DNA of 64,000 nucleotides from Gambelia wislizenii (taxonomy: Eukaryota > Chordata > Lepidosauria > Squamata > Crotaphytidae). The notes below the pieces were generated by a model. The model saw only the letters and a list, made by a program, of their open reading frames with translations, was not told the DNA's origin and made no database searches. This document shows, piece after piece, positions 1 through 11,400 of this stretch (positions are counted from its first letter, which is position 1; the number at the start of each line of letters is the position of its first letter). A program made the translations under genes and the position numbers. The stretch spans positions 84,289,001 through 84,353,000 of the forward strand of contig JAUMIR010000004.1 in assembly GCA_030847615.1 (NCBI GenBank), read 5' to 3'.

Positions 1-811
1 TTAGCAGAGTCTCTGGGATTCCCTGTAGGAGCCTAGCCCTATTTGAGGATGCTGTGGTTGTTCCATATGGGCTTGGGGATTCGAAAAAAATAACTTGTCC
101 AAGATCTGAAATTACTGCTTGTCAAACTTCTAGTTGGAAATGCCATTTATATTGCTACTTCAATTAGCAGAGCCAAGCTTTGGGTGAAATCTGCTTATTT
201 TCTATGCTTTCTGAGCGTTCTCTGTTCCTTCTCCCATCAGCTTCCTGTGTCTTTCTCTTCCTAATGGCCTCCAGGCCTTTGCCCTGAGTGCCTCAGCCTG
301 ATCTAGCCCTATTATGATACAAACCAGAAGCAGTGTGTTAATAAATGCTATGTCCCTATATTATAAAGAGATTAATCAGGGAAGGAAATGAAAGATTCGC
401 CATATAAACAGATACAAAAGGGGGACACTTGGTGCTATGTGGCTAAAGCAGCTTCTGCAAGTTCTTCCCAGGCAAACCTATTTTGTCAGAAAACATCCAT
501 CAGCACATTTTTCAGGGCAATATGGTAGACTTTGCCATGTTACAATGAGTGTTTCCTTCATAAATGTAAAGTATATCATAAGGGCTGAACTAAAAAGAAT
601 CCACCCATGAACAATGTTGTATCAAAGGACATGTGTGCACAGGGATTTCCCCCCACCCCCATTTGGGTTGTTACTGTATATTCAGCAGGCTGACTGCTGC
701 AAGCCACAAACCAACTGTGCACAAGATGTCCAGATTTCCCTGCTGCAGTTTTTCTGACAGAGGGGGCATGGGCAAGCTGGAAATCAACAGGTGCAGCTTT
801 CACACTCTAAA
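1..811. other. Unassigned non-coding DNA
   Basis: I recognise no gene or repeat family here. The stretch is AT-rich and CpG-poor, and the open frames are short and unconvincing. It may hold old, diverged repeats below my recognition level. Confidence 0.4.
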
Positions 812-1187
812 CAGTGGTTCTTAGCCTGAGGTCTGTGGACCCCCAGGGGGGCGCAATGTCCTCACAGGGGGTCCACGAAGACTTGAAGGCTGCTTGGTCC
901 ATCTCCTTCCTGCAGTGGAACAGCCACATGACAGGAGCCAAGCTGGCTGGCTGGCTTGGCCTGCACATTGCCATTCAATCTGCTCAAGCCACAAAGTTGC
1001 AGGAAGAAGCAGGAGAAAAGTCTTCCCTCTCCAGTGCCTCTGAGGGAAGGTTTAATGGATGGTGTAGTTTGTTTGTTTGTTTGTTTATTGGGTATTGTTG
1101 TTGTTTTAAATCTTAAGTCTTGGGGGCTCAGGGCAACAAAGGATATTTAAAGGGACTCCATGGTAAAGAAAAGTTTAAGTGACACTG
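812..1187 (+). mobile_element. Non-autonomous hAT transposon, copy 1
   Basis: The element opens with CAGTGGTTCTTAGCCTG, the typical hAT (Charlie-like) terminus, and closes near GTGACACTG. The same internal sequence lies in the opposite orientation at 60074-60446, including the mirrored stretches around TGGAACAGCCACATGACAGG. Two copies sharing both ends mark this as a mobile family. It carries no transposase frame, so it would have depended on an autonomous hAT. The GTTT run at about 1073-1088 lies inside it. The flanking 8-bp duplication is not clear in this copy. Confidence 0.75.
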
Positions 1188-1196
1188 CTGTAGAAG

Positions 1197-1700
1197 ATCT
1201 CTCTCTCTCTCTCTCTGGCTTTTCTTCGCAAACGAAGATTTAGGAAGGACTTGTCCCATGCTTTCTGCAAGCATGCTGATGACTAAAAAGACCAATCCGA
1301 GATAAACAAGTCTGGTTGCAGAAAGCAGAGCAGAAGGTCTCCTTGGGTGATGTTTCCGGGTTGTGATTCTTTCTGTGTTGTCGTTTCTCTTCAAGACTTG
1401 TTCGGCGTGAGTTCTCAAATAAGGCTGCAGCATTGTGGATAGTGCATCTCTAATGCCTCCCGATGCAAGGCCAGGGCAGGCCATTGTTGGTGATCAATTT
1501 GGCAGAGCCTGAAATGTTGTTTCAGGGAGTCCTTGTATCGCTTTTTTGGAGCGCCCCTCTTATGCTGACCCATGGCAAGTTCACTGTAGAGTACTGTTTT
1601 TGGGAGGTGATGGTCCTCCATCCTAGAAACGTGGCCTGCCCAGCGCAGCTGTGTTCTCAATATCATGGCCTCAATGCTGGTGTTCCTGCTTGCTGTCTAG
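1197..1700 (-). mobile_element. LINE-X 3' fragment (copy 1, 5'-truncated)
   Basis: This is a 3' fragment of an APE-type non-LTR retrotransposon on the minus strand. Its tail is a CT run on the plus strand (an AGAG tail on the sense strand), followed by a stem-loop of the form CTTCG-TTTG-CGAAG. Other copies share this fixed 3' end at 6288-6396, 26485-27113, 39905-40154 and 47038-47806. The varying 5' break points are typical of target-primed reverse transcription with truncation. The insertion starts 10 bp after a hAT element ends. I did not assign the clade. Confidence 0.8.
1415..1666 (-). pseudogene. LINE-X ORF C-terminal region (post-RT)
   Basis: The frame translates to the region downstream of the reverse transcriptase in many APE LINEs, with the motif RWAGHVSRMEDHHLPK, then RGAPKKRYKDSLK and a WxxLAxHREA block. 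This region follows the RT fingers and palm and is not catalytic. The frame is cut off at its 5' side by element truncation. It shifts before the terminal zinc finger, which lies in another frame nearer the tail. There is no complete protein here. Confidence 0.8.
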
Positions 1701-2499
1701 AAGATACCCCTTTAAAAAAAGCCCTGTCCAACTCTAAACCTCTGTTCCTTATTAGGAACAAGGAGAAGCTGTACAGACCTTAATAGATATTTTGAAAAAG
1801 TATAGGGGAAAATCTAAAATGATGATGATGTTGTTGATGATGATGATGACCATGATGGGACAATGGCTTAAAAACTAATAACAATTAGATAATTGTACAG
1901 TAGATGGAGCCATTTCACTTTTCAGGGCCTCCCCTTGTTGACACCTGCAGACCACACATGACTGTGCAGAAGGTAACTTTTGCTTTGTCCGAATAGCTGA
2001 TGTGACTACCAAGAGCAGCATAGGTGGTATGGTCCAAAGGTATTACCACTGCATGTGTTGCATCATTAGTTCCCTTCTCCTACTGGCATTCATTAGCACC
2101 CAATTTAGTATTCAGGGTTGCCTGAATTAAATTGGCCATGCTCACCCTGATTCTAGAAACCAAGCAGGAAAAGCTCTTCTTGCCCTAGAATAAAAAATGT
2201 AAACCAAGCTATAGTCATAGTTTAGCACCACTATGCAAAATTGCTAAAAGGGCAGTCATCACCCAAACAAGCAAGTCCTTCTTTCTGGATGATGTTGGAC
2301 ATCATTTCACATGTGCCTGTAAAACATACACCAGAATTGACAAGCAAAATTCCCAAATTCATCCATGAATTCAACTACCTATATCTGCAATCTTAGCAGC
2401 ATACTTCCCACACTTTAAGGTATGGGAAGGTGTTACTGTCTTGTATTATTGTTAGCAAAACAAAAGAGGCGAGGGAAATGACTAATCATATTCTCCCTC
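1701..2499. other. Unassigned DNA with a GAT microsatellite
   Basis: A short imperfect GAT repeat lies at about 1820-1850. No gene or named element is evident in the rest. Confidence 0.4.
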
Positions 2500-2862
2500 C
2501 ATTCCTTTCAATATTTCACAGATAAAAACCTGGACATGTGTGGCCAAGCAACATCAGCGTGTGGCCAAGATAGCAAAAGTTTTCACTGAGAAAGAACAGA
2601 GAAGCTAGGAGAGACTGCAGCAATTTGATTTTGCCTGAGCCTGCAGGGAAGGGCAAAATTCCACCTCTCCTTTCCTTGCCTCCGCTCCTGAGTTTACTGA
2701 GTACAAACTACTTTTACACTCTTTCATTTTACAGCAACTGAAGTAAGCTAGGGACAAAGGGGATGTGTGAGGAGGAGAGAAGAACAAGGGCATTTTAAAA
2801 GCAGTTGGAAAAGGACAATAACAAAGTTTTAATTGGGACTGTCCTTGCCAAATTGGGACTTT
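2500..2862 (-). mobile_element. Family E DNA transposon, copy 1
   Basis: The sequence aligns by eye with 24166-24890, 51753-52131 and 54199-54487. Shared blocks are the phrase around GTGTGGCCAAGCAACATCA, a CTGCAGCAATTTGATTTTGCC block and the closing ACTGTCCTTGCCAAATTGGGA. The family's ends are CATACCCTCCAAC inverted repeats, but this copy has lost recognisable termini. It is non-coding and about 360 bp long. The superfamily is not assigned. Confidence 0.6.
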
Positions 2863-3084
2863 GGAGAATATATCCCTCCAATATATCCACTTCTTCTCAC
2901 TCAGAAAATCTACAGCTTTCTCTTATACTCTTTTTATCCTCTAATGAATATGGGGGTCACAGGCAGCTTGTGGTCTGAGTGTACAGTACATCTCTTCCCA
3001 CATTTCATGATGCGATGCCACACATCTCCTTGCCCTATGGGTTGCCCTGCCTATCAGGAAAGCATTAAAATGATCAGCAAGGCT

Positions 3085-3175
3085 TGCCACACTTCAAAGA
3101 CTAGCAGATTTATTATGACACAAGTATTCATGGACTAGAGTCCATTTAATCAGACACATGAAGGGTAGACAGGTA
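3085..3175 (-). mobile_element. Penelope-like element fragment
   Basis: The plus strand reads as a decayed copy of the widespread reptile Penelope terminal repeat: a block resembling AGACTAGCAGATTTATTATG followed by a palindrome around GGACTAGAGTCC. Related sequence lies at 22988-23135. On the minus strand the palindrome is the stem-loop of a hammerhead-like motif. Confidence 0.55.
3126..3153 (-). ncRNA. Decayed hammerhead-ribozyme-like core
   Basis: On the minus strand the order is CTGATTA, then a hairpin ATGGACT/AGTCCAT, then GAAT. The hammerhead consensus is CUGANGA, stem II, GAAA. The stem is intact, but one base differs in each conserved box, so a working ribozyme is unlikely. Penelope-like elements are known to carry hammerheads, which supports the reading. 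Confidence 0.4.
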
Positions 3176-4321
3176 TATCTGCTCATGAAGAGGCAGGATT
3201 CTAAGCACTGAAATGCAAAAAGTATAGATGGTAGCAATATTAGTGCAATATTAAAGACAAGGGTGAGCACTTAGGTGGGTCCAGGGGCCAACCTTCTGCC
3301 CTTGAGACCTTTCAGTGGCTGCATGACAGTCAAAAATGTCTCCAACATAAGTGGCTAGACATTCACTTCTACTTTTCAAAAATGGGCATTTTTTTAATGT
3401 TAAACCATGGAGGGCCCTCCTGCAACTAATTCAAAAGATGGACTGCCATTTCTGCAGGCTTTCAGGATGTACAGTTCGCATACACACATTTTAAAGACAG
3501 AACAATGATGGTCTAGGGAATGTGGAGCAAAAACAGCCAAAAACACACTTTGCCTAATCCTGCCTAAAAGTATGTTGTAGTGCCTAAAATGTTGTAGTGG
3601 CCATTTACAGGCAGTATTGATAACAGGTTTCCTAGATCTCTAGGGCCCTTTTCTCCAGTCCTCTGGATAATGGGGAAGAATCTCAGAGCAAGAACATTCC
3701 CTTGAAACGTGTCTGTACATATTTTCCTTGTTTGCTAGACTTGGCTTTTTAAAAAAATTGAAATACCTGCTCTGCGCAACTGTGGTTGATGCTTAACTTA
3801 CCATGCTTAGTGATAACATTGGGGCTGCCTCTTGTAACATCACCAGGGCCACCCTCTGTGATATTACAAGGAGTCATTCTTAGGTCTTAGGTTTTGGTAC
3901 TGAAGTCTCAGGGCCTGACCTGACAATCCTAACAGATGGCATAAACATCCTGGGGTGTTTTTTTTTTTTAATTAGCAAATGATTATTGTAATTTGTAGCA
4001 GATCACAAAAATGACTTAGTCAGTAAGCACTCATCCCTTACAGTTATACATATATTTTTAAAATATAGATAAAAAAGTAAAAAAAACTTATACATTATTA
4101 ACAGCTTCTTCTTCCATAACACACATACTTTTCATTGCTTCCCATTAAGTTATCACACTAAAATTTATGTTCATCTCTATAAATGTTCTTGCTCAATTTA
4201 TATATAAACTGTAACACCAGCATTTTCCTGTGTTAAACAAGAACAGAAAATTTTGATAATTAACTATCAAGAAATTCTGAGATGGTCCAGTCTCCCCAGA
4301 ATTCTTTGAGGAATGATCTTA

Positions 4322-6275
4322 TTATGTCCCAATCTTTTTTGAAAGAGTTCGCATTATCATTTTTTTCAATATTTGAGTCAAATTATCAAGATTAATTATT
4401 TCTATTAGCTTGATCAACCATTTTTCTAAAGAGGGCATATAATCGGATTTCCAATAGTGGGCATAAACTATTCTGGCAGATATTATCATATAGAATAATG
4501 CTTTCCCATAACTTTTTTCAAGTTCATTTTCAGGAATGTTTAATAGGTAGGTCTCAGGTTTCATCCGAAAGTATATGTTCAATATTTTTTCTATATTAAT
4601 ATGGATCATTATCCAAAATTTACAGGCTTTCACGCAGGACCGCCATAGGTGATAGAAGGTACCCACCTGTAGTTTACAATTCCAGCATTTATTATTAGAA
4701 TTACTATAAATTTTAGCTATTTCTTCAGGGGTTAGATATCATCTATAGATCATTTTTATGCAGTTTTCTCTCAAGTCTTGACACAATGTGTGTTTAATAG
4801 TCTTTTGCCAGAGCTTCTCCCATTTAATTAATTCTATTGAGTAGCCAAAATTTTGTCCCCATTTAATCATAAGGACTTTTATTACTTCATCCTCACAATC
4901 CCATTTCAACAAAATTTTATATATTTTAGACAATAGCTTAGTGTCATTTGATGTTAATACAATTTCTGATTTTGAATTTTGGTTTGAGACTCCATGTACT
5001 TTCATATCCAGTTTTAACTTTTCTCTAATTTTTCTGTATAGCCACCAATAGCATTGGAGCTCCTCTCATCCCATTTCCTCTTGTGATTTTATTAAAACCT
5101 TAGCCTCCTCCAATTTCAGTAGGTTTTCATAGCTTATACAGTTAATACCTGGCATCTGTTCTCTTCTATAAAAAGCTTCATGAGGAAAGACCAGTTAGGA
5201 GTTTTGGGAGAGATTCTTGACTTAAAATGGTCATTAAAATCTTTGTTAACTTGTTCTTTATTAAACCATAAATAGCCGTGCCAACCAAATCCCCTTCTAG
5301 GTTGAATTGTTTGCTGTTACTTAGGTTGATCCAATGTTTTAACCCTAACAGACAACTAGCATGGTAATATAATTTCAAATTTGGGAGTCCCAAACCTCCT
5401 CTGTCTCTAGAATCCTGTAGGTTCTTTCGTTTGATCCTGGGTTTCTTCCCTGCCTGTATGAATTTCCCTATTTCCTTTTGCCATTTATTAATTATAGTAT
5501 CATTATTAATTATTGGGATTGTTTGGAATAAGTATAAGAGTTTTGCAATACACTCATCTTTATTATTGAGATTCTGCCTAATATACAGTAGGGGCCCCTT
5601 ATCTGCTGGGGGTTGGTTCTGTGGGGGGCCATTGATACTGAAAACCGTGGATAATAGCGAACACAATTGAAAATAATGTGACTTCTAGTTTAAAATACCA
5701 TAGAGTTGCCTTGGAGGACCTAGAAAATGGCTAGAGGAGACATATTTTCTAGGAAGACTCTATGGTAGCTGTGCTATTTTGTGTCGCTTGGATAACTGAA
5801 TCAGTGGATAATGAATCAGTGAATACGGTGGTCCTACTGTAGATAAATTCATTCTTAACCATCTTATTAAATCCTAGTTGATCTCTTTCCATACTTTATC
5901 GTAATTGTTTTTATCTAGATCAATATTGTTTTTTGTCAGTGTTATACCTAAATACTTAATTTTTCCCCCAATCTGAAATCCAGACTTTGTAGTTACCTCA
6001 AATTTCTCTTCTTTTGTTAGGTTGTATGTAAATATCAATGTCTTTTCTTTATTCACATTAAGCCCCAACACATAACCAAATTCTTTTAACAAGCTAAGTA
6101 AAATACTAATGTTTTCTTGCAGGTTTTCTACTATTAACATTAGATCATCTGCATATGCTCTTAGTTTTAACCTCTGGTTTTCAATTCTGTAATCCTTTTT
6201 TTCTGAGTGAATATTATTATTTAATATCTCCATCATTATCAGAAACAGGAGAGAAGATAAAAGGCATACAAACAT
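4322..6275 (-). pseudogene. L1 ORF2 remnant (RT palm to C-terminus)
   Basis: ORF2 encodes the endonuclease and reverse transcriptase that carry out target-primed reverse transcription. The fragment begins inside the RT palm: the catalytic box YADD is at about 6144-6155, followed by NVNKEKT and KYLGITLT, all standard L1 signatures. Beyond the MITE come WQKEIGKFIQAGKKPRIK and RGGLGLPNLKLYY (frame 5178-5666), and then the C-terminal block with GTFYHLWRSC (frame 4322-4666). At least three frames are needed, so the gene is dead. The endonuclease and N-terminal RT are absent. Confidence 0.85.
5586..5839. mobile_element. Tigger-like MITE inserted in L1
   Basis: The element is flanked by TA on both sides (5584-5585 and 5840-5841). 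Its inverted ends start CAGTAGGGGCCCC and, from the other side, CAGTAGGACCACC. The interior contains the GATACTGAAAACCGTGGATAAT phrase typical of TcMar-Tigger derivatives. There is no transposase. It splits the L1 ORF2 remnant, so it arrived after the L1. Confidence 0.8.
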
Positions 6276-6287
6276 CCTAGAATTGCA

Positions 6288-6396
6288 ACTGGACTTGTTT
6301 ATCTTGGATTAGCCTTTTTAGTCATCAGCGCACTTGCAGAAAGCGCGGGATGAGTCCTTCCTGAATCTTCGTTTGCGAAGAAAAGCCAGAGAGACA
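6288..6396 (+). mobile_element. LINE-X 3' end fragment (copy 2)
   Basis: Only about 109 bp of LINE-X is present, including the final zinc-finger codons, the stop, the CTTCG-TTTG-CGAAG stem-loop and the start of the AGAG tail. It directly adjoins the 5' end of the L1. The short length fits extreme 5' truncation. Confidence 0.8.
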
Positions 6397-6714
6397 GTAG
6401 GAATACTACTCACTGCTTCATTTGCTCCTCCAGATTTCTATCATAATATATTATCCCCATTTGAATCCTTGTAATAGTAACCTTTGCCACTCCTTCATTC
6501 TCCCCAAATTATTCCAATCCTTTGCCCCACCATTGCAGCTATTTCACCCAAATCCCACCTGCTTTTGAAGTCTGGCTCAGTGCTGGAACATGTAGCGATG
6601 GGTGTCTTGATTGTATTTCCCAGCCATTACACTCATGACAATTCCACCTCATCTCACCCATGAGCATCTTGTGCCCCCGTGACATTTACTCCATGTAAAC
6701 TTGTACCATGGATG
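6397..6714. other. Unassigned DNA
   Basis: I see no gene or element in this interval. Confidence 0.35.
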
Positions 6715-7012
6715 ATCCCCCAGACTGTGGAGTGGCCTGCCGGAAGAGATTTGACAGCTAAACATGCTGTCAGAATTTAAAACAGTACTAAAGATCTAAC
6801 CAGTTGATTTTAAACTATGAATTTTAAATTGATATTTTAAGTTTATGAATGATTTTAATGTTTGTTTTAATCCTATGTGTTTTTATTGGTGTTTTTAAAT
6901 GATTTTCTCATATATTGTATTTTAATTTATGTTGTATCCCACCTTGAGCCTTGGGGAGAGGCAGGCCAGAAATAAATGTATTATTATTGTTGTTGTTGTT
7001 GTTGTTGTTGAC
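6715..7012 (+). mobile_element. CR1/L2-type LINE 3' end
   Basis: The end reads GTTGTATCCCACCTTGAGCC, then an aggcaggccagaaataaat block and a TTG microsatellite tail (about 6982-7012). This is a common 3' UTR of CR1-like LINEs in squamates. Upstream, the GACTGTGGAGTGGCCTGCCG stretch is a decayed remnant of the coding end. There is no usable frame. Confidence 0.7.
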
Positions 7013-7736
7013 CAAAATAGGGTGTTGTATGAGTAAATGGTAGCAATATAGTTGCTATTTGAAAGGGCAGTGTTACATATTTCAGCTGGATTTCTTTTAT
7101 GGCCCTGATTAAACAAGGACATCCTGTAAGATCAGTAAATTTGATATATATTGCTACAGAGTAGAATAAGAAACAGCTTTCTCTCTCTTGTTTATTCTGT
7201 CATGATTTTGCAACTATTGAAAGAATGATCTTGTTTATAAACAACTGATCATTTACATTTTAAAATGTCATTCCTTTTTTCCACAGCAGCAGCCTTCTCC
7301 AGTCCTTTTCCCCATTTCGGGTTTCTAATTGCTACTTGCACCACAAATTACTCTCCTGGTGGTATGGTGCCTGAGGCCACCATATTCCCTTGCACCCCAA
7401 AGGCCTCACCCATCAAATCATAATTGCCGATTGCAAGGAAGCACTTTCTTGATTCATGGAAAAAGTCCTGGGGAAAAAAGCTCTTCCAGGATCCTCTGTG
7501 GTTAGCAAGAGAAAGGAATGTATACCACAGATGCTGAGTTATGGCTGTGGCTCACAGGCCATCACTTCACAACAGGTGGAGGGACTGCTGAGCAAAGCAG
7601 AGGACATAAGGGTGAAACAGCTGGATGCTGTCAAGGAAGGGTGGTTTGCAGTTGCAGAAGACATACAAAGGTCGTGTTCAAATGCTCACTGTCCATAATT
7701 CTTTCCTTCACCCAAACAGATTTATTTAAGAGGCCA
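7013..7736. other. Unassigned DNA
   Basis: I recognise no gene or repeat. Short frames at 7456-7754 show no family motif. Confidence 0.35.
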
Positions 7737-8264
7737 TGGTCTTATCTACACTAGCCAGGACACTGGAGTAACCTGGATGTGGAGGTGGCCCATCTCCCCT
7801 GTTACCTGCCAAAAAAAAAACACAACCAGGCCAGAGAGTCCAAACAGGATGCTTGCCCATCGCTGAAGCCACCACCATCATTTTCTCACTACCGCAGAAG
7901 CCAGGCAGTGGTCCTACACCCTGTGACTGCATGCCCCCTGCATATGCCCAGCCTTGGTCACATGCTGGAGGACTTCTGCCTGGCTTCCAGGGGAGTCAGG
8001 GAGCTGGCAGCAGCAGTGAGGAACAGCATTCTAGGATGGGCTCCCTATGGACACACAGGGCCCAATCTGGCTGAAACAGAGTAAATCAGGTATCTTAAAA
8101 TGTGGCAAAGGGCCCTATCAGCTTGCCCCTGTTCCAGTCCTGTATCTGCCCTGGGCATCATTTGGACTGCCCGGGAGCAGATCGAGGTAAATGCCCTTCA
8201 TCATTTGGGCTGCGGGGCTCTGGAACAGGGGCAACCTAGGGTAGTTGGCCAGTGTAGACAAGCC
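7737..8264. mobile_element. Family D TIR transposon, copy 1
   Basis: The left end reads GTCTTATCTACACTAGCCAG and the right end GGCCAGTGTAGACAAGCCCC, a good inverted pair. The same ends occur at 28857-29913, and a half copy lies at 26174-26455. The roughly 530-bp interior has a higher GC content than its surroundings and no transposase. The superfamily is not assigned. Confidence 0.7.
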
Positions 8265-8470
8265 CCATATCCTTGTTTCCCACTCTGCTCTGTTAAGAAT
8301 TGTCCCTGATTTCACAGAGCAAGTCTGAGCATGATAAATGAATGAAATATCATTACATCAAACTACACCAGATCTGGGGGAACATCAAGGATGTTCATTC
8401 AGTGTACTGCAGAACCCAGCAAACCATGTAGGGCTCAGAATAAATCTCTGTTAGTTCCCTTCCCACCACT

Positions 8471-8703
8471 GTTTGTTGTTGTTGTTGTATGCCTAGAAGT
8501 CATTTCTGGCTTATGGCAACTCTAAGGTGACCCGATCATGGGGTTGGGTTTTTTTGCAGAATTTGTTCAGAATTTGCCTTCTTCTGAGGCTACAAGAGTA
8601 TGAGTTGCCAAGGTCACCCAATGGGTTTCCATGGCCAAACAGGGATTCAAACCAAGGTCTCCCAGTATCCTCGTCCAATGCTCAAACCACTACACCATGT
8701 GCA
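8471..8703 (-). mobile_element. tRNA-derived SINE, full length
   Basis: On the minus strand the head is GTGTAGTGGTTTGAGCATTG, matching a tRNA A box. The B box is TTGGTTTGAATCCC. The body ends GCCATAAGCCAGAAATGACT, followed by an ACAACAACAA tail. This is the Sauria/Squam type of reptile SINE, whose tail resembles BovB LINE 3' ends and is thought to be moved by BovB enzymes. Both pol III promoter boxes are visible, but the copy is diverged. Confidence 0.8.
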
Positions 8704-9332
8704 ACAGCCATAAAAGGCCTTGTGTTGTTGCCATGCATCAAGGTGTGACAGTTTATGGTACAGCTTTAATACCAAATATTTTATTTGATTTTCCATGGTG
8801 CTTAAAGCACCAAACTGAAGCAAAAGCAAAAATCATGATGAAGCATCGCCTGTATAGGAGTAGATGGGGCTTTCTTGATGTTCCCTTTGCCTTTCTTCTG
8901 GTTACATAGTACATTGGATGAACTCTTTGCTTACTGTGCAACTCACTTGTACAACACATTGCTTACATGCATGGTGTCCCAACTTCAAGGGCATTTGTTA
9001 CAATTACTGCTGGGGAGCAGATAAAATAAAGAGAGCATGAAAAACTGTTTCTTTGCAGTCCTAACCTAGATACACCAATGGTCTGATTTCTGTACCCTGT
9101 AATAATGAGTGATGGCTGGACTGAAACAGAAACTAAATAACTAATGCAAATAAGTTTGCAAGTCTTTCACCAACACCCCTTTTTATGAACCAAGGTGAGC
9201 TCGAACTAAATAACCAACTGATCAACCAACAAACATTATTCAGATGTTTACAGACACCTATTCTTTCTCACCATTGCAATCTTGATCAAACCAAAAACAT
9301 ATTCTAAGAACGTAACATGTAGTCCATCACAT
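8704..9332. other. Unassigned DNA
   Basis: No gene or named element is recognised here. Confidence 0.35.
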
Positions 9333-9508
9333 CAGTTCTGTTCAAAGTGGTGGCCCATGAACTTGGTCTGCAAGCTATTGGCTGGTGGCCCATGGTGAGT
9401 TTCCAGTAAAGAAAGAAACATTTGTCAGTGGGCAAAAATATGGTGCCAGTCCCTGGCATAGAAAGGAAAAAATAACCTCTGCCAGTCCAAAGAGCTTAAG
9501 AAGCACTG
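9333..9508. mobile_element. hAT-type MITE
   Basis: The ends CAGTTCTGTTCAAAGTGGTGG and TTAAGAAGCACTG form the imperfect inverted pair typical of short hAT derivatives that read like 'cagtgcttctTAA'. The length is about 176 bp. The 8-bp flanks match only partly. Confidence 0.5.
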
Positions 9509-10994
9509 CACAAGATCAGTTTGAAGATGTACTTAGTTCAGCATTTTGTTCCCACAATGGTCAAGCAAATGGCTATAGGAAGTCCACAAGTAGCATATGA
9601 AAGAGCAAAAGTACCCCCTATGTGCTCCAGTGTAAGTCTCTGATGTTGTTGGTGGTTTTTTAAAAAAAATCTTCTTGTGAGCTGCCATTTTGGAAGAAGG
9701 GTGGGATAAAAATCAAATAAATAAATTCCTTTCTTTGCTTCCGTTTCTTTATCTATCCTTATTCTTTACTTGTGTTACCATTCCAAAGTGACCAGTCCTC
9801 TCATCTTGTAACTGCTATGTTTGTTCAAGAGTTTTTGATTAGGGTCTTTGTCAGAAGGCTTTCAAAAATCCAGGAACACAATTTCTAACAGATTCTTCTT
9901 CACTGTTATGTAACCTTTGTCAGAATGTTTCCATTTCCTTCTCTCAGGCTGTTACTTGGGAAATATCCTGCAATTGTCTAAAAAAAATGGTGGGCCAGAT
10001 GTTAGGTGGTAGGCCCTAGTGAGAGTGAAGTTACAGCTGCGATACTAACAGTAAATAAGCCACCAAAGAGTTCAGGGCAGTAGCCTTGCTCAAAAGGTAA
10101 TATATATCCCAATCCTTTCCCAGTGTGGCAAACTTTCCTTAATTTAAAACATCTGGGACAGATGCTGCTTACACAACCTCTTATTAGGATCTCCAGTAAA
10201 AGTGATTCTATTACTCCTGCAGGCAATTTATTTCACAGTCAAACCACAATCATGGGATTTTAAAATCCCATTTTCAATAGAGTTTTAATGGCTTGGTTTC
10301 TCGTGATCTTCAAAATAAGTGGCCCAATCTGTTACTTATTCTTCACCATATAGTCTTCACTTCCCAAATATTTGGAGGATGTTTATTTTTTAAAAAAATA
10401 GTTGTGAAGTTAGTCACTGCAAAAAAAAAAAGCATGCCATAGCCAAAGTCCTTATCCTTTAAAAAAAAATTAAATAGAAGCTTTTGAATAAAAATATTGT
10501 CCTATTAAATTATTTTCCCCCAATGAGTATTCATCAGAAGTAAAACACACACATATTTGTTCACACAGTGCTACTCAAGATACTCTCAAGATTTGTTAAG
10601 AGTATAGCTGCCATCAGCCACTCTGGGTTGGGATGGGAGCTGTAGTTTAACCTATCTGAAAGACAGTAGCTCAGGGAAAGCAAAACATCTATCATTACAA
10701 TCACAGAGAAGAATGAAAGGTGTGGTATTCATATAGTACTGGCAGAGATGTACCAGGAAAGAGACAAGATCCATCTCTAGGTGCTTTATACACAGAGAGA
10801 CATTATGCTCTATAACTGCAGAACCTCTTGTCAGCAGAAGGCAGATCATAAAGGGTACATTTCCCCCTTCTTTTCATCTGTATCCCAGATTGCAGCCTGT
10901 TTGTTTCAGTGCATTTAGTTGGGGAGCAGCTGGTAAGTGAGTCAGCCTCATCTGCATAAATCTGCCCTGTCTCTTCATGGCACCTGCTGTGACA
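9509..10994. other. Unassigned DNA with one LINE tail scrap
   Basis: The segment at about 9655-9726 resembles a CR1-like 3' end (AGCTGCCATTTTGGAAGAAGG then AAATAAATAAA). The rest has no recognised gene or element. Confidence 0.4.
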
Positions 10995-11350
10995 GACAGA
11001 TTTGTTGCTTTGTTGTTATTTGCTGTCAAGTCAACTTCAACTTGTGAATCTATGAATGAGAAACCTCAAAGAACTCTGGTCATCAACAGCCCTGCTCAGT
11101 CTTGCAAATTTGGGTCTGGCAACTTCCTTGATTGAATTTTCCTCGTTGCTGAGCATTATTGTCTTTTCCAATGAATCATGTCAATTCATGATATGTCCAA
11201 AATATGACAGCCTCAGTTTAGTCATTTTGGCTTCAAGTGAGAGTTCAGGCCTAATTTGCTTCAGGACCGTGTTTTTTAAGTGGTCTATTGTGCTATTCGC
11301 AGAACTCTCCTCCAGCACCACATTTCAAATGGAACCTAGTAATCTTCTCC
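10995..11350 (-). mobile_element. RTE-BovB LINE 3' end
   Basis: Read on the minus strand, the sequence gives the C-terminal part of BovB ORF2, with motifs resembling KMTKLRLSYFGHIM and DSLEKTIML. It then runs to the 3' end GTTGAAGTTGACTTGACAGC and a CAACAA-type tail. BovB supplies the enzymes that move tRNA-derived squamate SINEs, so its presence fits the SINEs at 8471 and 43600. The copy is 5'-truncated and has stops. Confidence 0.8.
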
Positions 11351-11380
11351 ACCCACCCAGTTTATACATCTGACCAAAAT

Positions 11381-11400
11381 GGTGGTGGTGGTGGTGGTGA
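11381..11400 (+). repeat. GGT microsatellite
   Basis: Six to seven GGT units sit just beyond the BovB fragment. Confidence 0.9.

Larger units (their letters stand above)
2863..3957. other. Unassigned DNA containing a Penelope fragment
   Basis: Apart from the Penelope-like fragment at 3085-3175, I see no gene or element. A glycine-like run of short frames has no support. Confidence 0.4.
3958..6287 (-). mobile_element. L1 LINE, 5'-truncated
   Basis: A poly-T run at about 3958-3971 is the poly-A tail of an L1 on the minus strand. Upstream, several frames encode the C-terminal half of L1 ORF2. The element is broken by frameshifts and by a Tigger-like MITE at 5586-5839. Its 5' truncation point abuts a LINE-X tail at 6288. 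It is AT-rich, unlike the CR1 and LINE-X fragments. The size (about 2.1 kb without the MITE) against about 6 kb for a full L1 shows heavy truncation. Confidence 0.85.

Noticed and set aside
814..1116. 100-codon plus-strand open frame
   Set aside because: It lies wholly inside a non-autonomous hAT element whose mirrored copy at 60 kb has no matching frame.
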